This document shows, piece after piece, positions 59,266-64,000 of a stretch of DNA of 64,000 nucleotides. Under the pieces are notes generated by a model that made no database searches, was not told where the DNA came from, and saw only the letters and a list, made by a program, of their open reading frames with translations. Both the position numbers and the translations under genes were made by a program. The stretch's first letter is position 1; each line of letters starts with the position of its first letter. The stretch spans positions 7,864,238 through 7,928,237 of the forward strand of contig NC_084803.1 of NCBI RefSeq assembly GCF_963583255.1, in the 5' to 3' direction. The DNA comes from Pyrus communis (lineage: Eukaryota > Streptophyta > Magnoliopsida > Rosales > Rosaceae).

Positions 59266-62200
59266 ATGATGGGGTGGAGGTACAGAGCTGGGTTGTTCCT
59301 AATTGCTGCTGTTGTTGTCATTTGGGTCACCTCTGCAGAAGTTACCCAGGTTTGTCCTTTCTTTTACTCTTTCCAAATTTGAAAATATGCAATTTAGTAA
59401 TTTAATTTTAGAGTTTTGGGTCAAATTTGATTCATGGTAATGCATTTTGTATCTGATTTGACTTTTTCGGATGGGTTTTGTGAGTTATTTGGGTTGGAAA
59501 TGATTGGAATTTGTTAAGGATTTGTACCCAAGTGATGAACTTTATTAGAAGATTGAATGTTAGCTTGAACTTGTTTAAGACGACGTCGTAGTGCTTCACC
59601 CATAGAGGAAACATAGTGAAGATATTAGTTTAGTTGTTCATGAGTTAGTAGGGATCAAAACATTAGTAAGTAAAGGTTGTTCTTTTCCTTCGTTTTCGTC
59701 CCCTTGATGTATTGCAACCATGGGGTATAACTAATGGTTCTGGGTTTAACCAGCATAGCGAAAAGCAAAGGTTTTGTTGGAGGACAGCCGTTAGAAATGT
59801 TAAATATAGCATATTCTGGAACAGAACAGAAATAGCATTCAAGTTCATAAGCGCAGTTATCTGTGGTGCCTTAGGGACTGAAGGACGCGAAATGCGCACC
59901 AAGATTGAACCTTTTTTGAGTTTTGTGCCTTGGCTTAGTTGGTTAAGACTGAGTTGAATCTGAACATTCTATGTTTAACTGTTTTGAGTCTCCATGCTCT
60001 CATCTCAATCTTAGCAATGAAAGTTTTGATTGATTAGTTGGTAAGCCAAACTTTGTTTTTTTGTTCTTGAATTTAGCTTGGTGTTTATGTGGTGGCCAAA
60101 TACAATTCTATTAGTAAACAATTGTGACTATTTGATCATCTTTGACCGTGGGGGAAGTGATGCTTGATGTGCATTTAAACTAACCTAAATGCTAGATTAA
60201 TTTAAACCAAATTAAACTCATAAGCGCACGAATCAATTGTAGTAAGATATGCAAATGCGAGGTTGATTCCACATGGATTTCTTTAGTACTAATTTAACTG
60301 ACTAATCACACTAGACTTAATCAAATAAATAAAGGATAGATTGAATTGAATAATTGTTTAAGACTAAAATTAACAATTAAAGTAAAAGACAATTAATTAA
60401 AATTAACACACAACAGAAAAATAATGTGAGAAATAGTGAAGTGTAAGTTATGAATCAACCAACAACAATCGTACTTACTTGTCCTATAGCAAACTACTAT
60501 CCCATTACCATGCTAATGTTAAGGGTTGTTCTTTCTAAGGTAGCCTGTGGTCAGACATCAACTTGTGTATCTCTACATGATAACTAAATCCTATTGGTTA
60601 GTCATATAATTAAACACATAAAAACTCCATGGAAGAATTATGTCAACCAAGTAGGACTAGCTTGATATTGGTTATCCTTTCTGGTTTATCTACTCTTCTT
60701 AATCTTAATTCCAGTAAACCTAATTGATTTTTCTAAGTATCTAGATGCAAAATTCCTAATGGTGATCAATCATTAGAAATCCGAATCTAGAATAAAATAT
60801 GCATAAAGATTAAGAATATACTATGACATAGAATCAAATAGCAACTAACAAAGTACTTCTCAAATATTCATGTCATGGCTTCGTCATAAACTTTAGAAAA
60901 TAACTTAGTTACACATATAAATAAAAATAAAAGAAAGATAGAACGAGGAATCCATGACAAGGCACGTCCCTAAACTCTTCTTCGTGAATTGCGGTGATGG
61001 TGAGTGGTGTGGTATGTGGTTGCAGTCATACATAGGGAGAGCTTATGACGCCTTATTTATACTAGAAAAACCCTAAAAGATCTGGTAGAAACTCTCCTAA
61101 AACAAATCAAATTCCTAAACAATTAATGACACCAACTAGGAAATTTTGGGAAGCACGTAACCTATGTTGCACGCCAGTTTTGGGTTCAATTTAGCTTCTG
61201 GAAAATTCTGGAAAAATAGGAAATTATAGCTCTATGTCTTAAGCTTTCCAAGCATATATTGCACGTCACTAGGAAAAATCGGAAAAGCCTCCAAATTTTC
61301 ATTCTCCCACAACTGCATAGTCCTGACGGGAATGCCACTTCTGCGGGAATGATTTACAAAACTGGAGCGTTTGGCTCCATGGAAAAATATGAAAGTTGGA
61401 CACAACGATTTTCAGCTTCTTAGCTTTCTCCTCCAATTAGCCTTACATCAAAACTCCTCCGGAAAGTCAAATTATCCCCAAAAACGTTCTAAGTGCACAG
61501 ATCAGCTGAAATTAAGCAAAGGAAAGTAATAAGGCTCTTTTAAACTCAATTTCTTAACAAAACCTAGGGATAATTGACATAAAAATATAGGAAATAATGC
61601 ACTTATCAATGCAGCTCAAAATTCAAGCTGCTTCCTAAAAGCTGTGGTGAATTGAATCCCTTTAGCAGATGATTGTGAGTGCATCTAATTGCTTCAACTG
61701 AAACCTTTCCGCACATATCTACCTGAATAGTCGGATTTTAAGCTGCAAATTTGTCACGTGTTATAGAAATTTTTTTATACAGTTCTTTGATATGGTGCAT
61801 TGTCTTTACCTATATATTTGATAATACTGTGCAAAGTTTGGTTCTAGCTGACCAATATTGTGACTTCTGCAGGGTATATTTACGGACTATAAGCAGCCAT
61901 TTGCAGTAACATATCTTGGAGCTTCTCTTATGGTAGTTTACATCCCAATAGCATTCATTAAGGATTGGTTGTGTAATTTTCTAAAACGCCGCTCCTCTAA
62001 AAGTGGTAAAAATGCAGAAAGCAGCATGAATGAGTTTTCTGCTGGATTTAGTTCTACTCTAAAACTCAATGGAGTGAAAGACTTTGAATTGGAAATTCAT
62101 GGGTCCTTGACCAGAAAAGACAGTGATGCAGACCTTTCACCTCATGCGGAAGAACAGGCTTTGGTTTCTAAATACAAAGATGATTTAAGTGTGCTGAAAC

Positions 62201-63929
62201 ATGATAAAGAGGTTACTACGAGGCAAATTGCTACTTATGGGTTTTACATTGCCCCTCTCTGGTTTATTACGGAGGTAAGGAACTTCCTAAAGCTACTTTG
62301 TTCAAGAATATACTTCCATTGACTTTTAGGTGATGTTGAGTCCGAGATGTGTTTAAGAAATGAGATATGTTTCTTTGAATTGATAATTCAAAATTATTGT
62401 GAAGGATGTCAAGAAAATTCTTATTGATTATTTTTTATTGTTTCAGTATTTTTCAAATGCTGCTCTCGCGCGTACAAGTGTTGCAAGTACAACAGTATTA
62501 TCCTCGACGTCAGGACTCTTTACTCTTTTTGTAGGTGCATTCTTGGGCGAAGATTCTTTAAATGTGGCAAAGGTGGTCGCTGTCTTTGTTAGCATGGCTG
62601 GTATAGCTATGACAACTCTGGGCAAAACATGGGCTACGGATGAGTCACAACTGAGTGCCGCGTACGTTTAATCAGTCAATATCTGTTGTCTACGTCAAAT
62701 TTATCATAACTTACATTATATTTATCTCTTTTTTTATGGAAGAAAAAAATATCTCTTTTTACATAACAATGCCATTATATAATATCAAATTGCTCTTTGT
62801 AATGCGTGTTTTGGGATTGACAGTCAATATTTTTGTTCAGCAACGGGAAACGCTCTCTTGTTGGAGATATGTTTGGTCTTCTCTCAGCCATGTCATATGG
62901 TCTATTCACCGGTTGGGAGATATCCTTTTTCATTTACTCCTTGGCACAAATTTTTCATAGATTATTTTGACAATAATATTAACATTCATTTTACTCTCAA
63001 TGCTACAGTTCTTCTTAAAAAGTTTGCGGGCGAAGGAGGAGAAAGGGTTGACGTGCAAAAGTTGTTTGGGTATATTGGATTGTTTACACTAGTATCGTTA
63101 TGGTGGCTTAGTAAGTGTTGCTTAAGTATTAATGATTCCTTTCAGTTTTTCTCTTGTGGACTCTGATTTCCTGAAATCAAGCAAGGCACAATGCTAGCTT
63201 GGTGGAAACATGAAAGTGAAAGGCAATCCATCACTTCTTTGATTGAATCATTATTTTCTCTAATTTTTCTTTTATTTTCCAGTTTGGCCGTTGACAGCAT
63301 TGGGCATTGAGCCCAAGTTTATGATTCCTCACTCTGCTAAATTGGAAGAAGTTGTTATTGCCAACGGCTTTATTGGAAGTGTACTCTCCGACTACTTCTG
63401 GTATGTTTAAACAATCAATTTTCAATCTGCGATTCACACTTGCGTTTTCACAGACTTCTTGTTTTAATCTTCCGCTTTTCTATTCGGCCAATAAGTAAAA
63501 ACTTCTGACAGGGCACTAAGTGTTGTGTGGACAACTCCACTCGTTGCCACCTTGGGCATGTCGCTCACCATCCCCCTTGCTATGGTTGCTGACATGTTCA
63601 TCCATGGCCGTCATTATTCAGTAGTTTACATACTTGGTTCTGCTCAGGTATGATGCTTTCATGAATAAGCATTATATTTTTGAATTATTTAGCATCCGTA
63701 GTTACTAGTGAAGTACCTTTGTAAAACTTTTTTCCAGAAGGCGCTTGGTTTCAGCATTTCACACTCACCTTCGGAGAAAATGATCTCTCACTAGCAATAT
63801 ACGTATTCGAACTTATGTCCTGTTGCATCTATGAACTCTTTTTGTTGCTTCTGTGGCATGTTGCAGGTATTTGCAGGATTTGTAATAGCTAATCTTTCGG
63901 ATTGGTGCTCCAAAAAGTTGGGATTATAG
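59266..63929 (+). CDS. EamA/DMT-family transporter (SLC35F-like)
   Basis: Eight exons: 59266-59349, 61873-62274, 62447-62661, 62841-62911, 63009-63110, 63283-63400, 63512-63647 and 63867-63929, giving 396 aa with all frames consistent and GT-AG introns. Two ATGs are adjacent at the start; the first is used here. Hydrophobic segments cover exon 1 ([12 protein letters not shown]), the start of exon 2, and most of exons 2 end to 8. A hydrophilic loop of about 90 residues lies in exon 2. [16 protein letters not shown] and [14 protein letters not shown] match the plant EamA-like group of At3g07080/At4g32140, related to animal SLC35F5. The substrate and the membrane are unknown. Intron 1 (2.5 kb) contains a probable solo LTR. 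Confidence 0.92.
60165..61608 (-). mobile_element. Probable solo LTR in DMT-gene intron 1
   Basis: Ends TGATGTGCATT and AATGCACTTATCA give TG...CA termini and short inverted repeats. The flanks are ATGCT on the left and ATGCA on the right, so four of five bases match a target duplication. No coding frame or second LTR is present. The orientation is guessed from the TGATAAGTGCATT end. Confidence 0.55.
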
Positions 63930-64000
63930 CATTTTATCGAAGACTGATTTGTTGGGAAGCCTGATTCTTTTATGGGGCCGTTTTCTCTCTTCCGTTCTGA

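Noticed and set aside
59925..59955. tRNA-like A box (TGGCTTAGTTGGTTAAGAC)
   Set aside because: No B box at the proper distance and no cloverleaf.
1..64000. CRISPR arrays, operons, phage or bacterial features
   Set aside because: All tandem repeats lack the short repeat/unique spacer pattern, and the genes are spliced plant genes.

Overview
This is nuclear DNA from a flowering plant, most likely a eudicot and probably a woody Rosaceae (apple/pear-like). The evidence is the set of intron-rich plant genes with GT-AG introns, AT-rich spacers full of short DNA transposons, and a Cassandra retrotransposon carrying a 5S rRNA-like segment. The family assignment is inference; the plant origin is firm. 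There is no operon structure, CRISPR array or prokaryotic gene.

Eight genes can be assembled exon by exon with consistent reading frames. From left to right: (1) a VAMP71-type R-SNARE on + (2823-4343, 4 exons); (2) a FAR1/FHY3-related factor on - (4910-6916, one coding exon and an inferred 5' UTR intron), convergent with the SNARE; (3) a large protein with four MATH domains and a C-terminal coiled coil on + (9819-17321, 10 exons, 1697 aa); (4) and (5) two exostosin-type GT47 glycosyltransferases on - (22148-26387 and 33488-37673) with the same four-exon layout; (6) sucrose-phosphate synthase, A family, on - (39299-44720, 13 exons, 1057 aa), with one GC-AG intron; (7) a plant synaptotagmin of the SYT4/SYT5 type on + (47896-52321, 13 exons), intact except for a one-base defect at the exon 2 splice donor; (8) an intronless ARM-type protein on + (54578-55687); and an EamA/DMT (SLC35F-like) transporter on + (59266-63929, 8 exons), making nine coding genes in all. 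They do not form one pathway. The window mixes membrane traffic (SNARE, synaptotagmin), wall or glycan synthesis (GT47 pair), sucrose synthesis (SPS), transcription (FRS) and transport (DMT).

The spacers hold most of the unusual structure. At 17.7-22.1 kb there are two adjacent tandem arrays: three copies of a 241-bp unit ending in a MITE, and five nearly identical copies of a 158-bp unit. At 27.4-28.9 kb there is a Cassandra array of alternating LTRs and 75-bp internal regions, bracketed by one 5-bp target duplication. At 30.0-32.6 kb an NDR1/HIN1-like (NHL) pseudogene is split by a probable solo LTR with its own target duplication, and that LTR contains a Harbinger-like element. At 45.6-47.5 kb and 52.6-54.1 kb there are hAT-like and Mutator-like non-autonomous elements with recognisable target duplications and a tandemly duplicated element. 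A probable solo LTR lies in intron 1 of the DMT gene.

Exon boundaries were set by reading splice sites and frame continuity by eye. UTR ends and promoters are mostly not resolvable from sequence alone.
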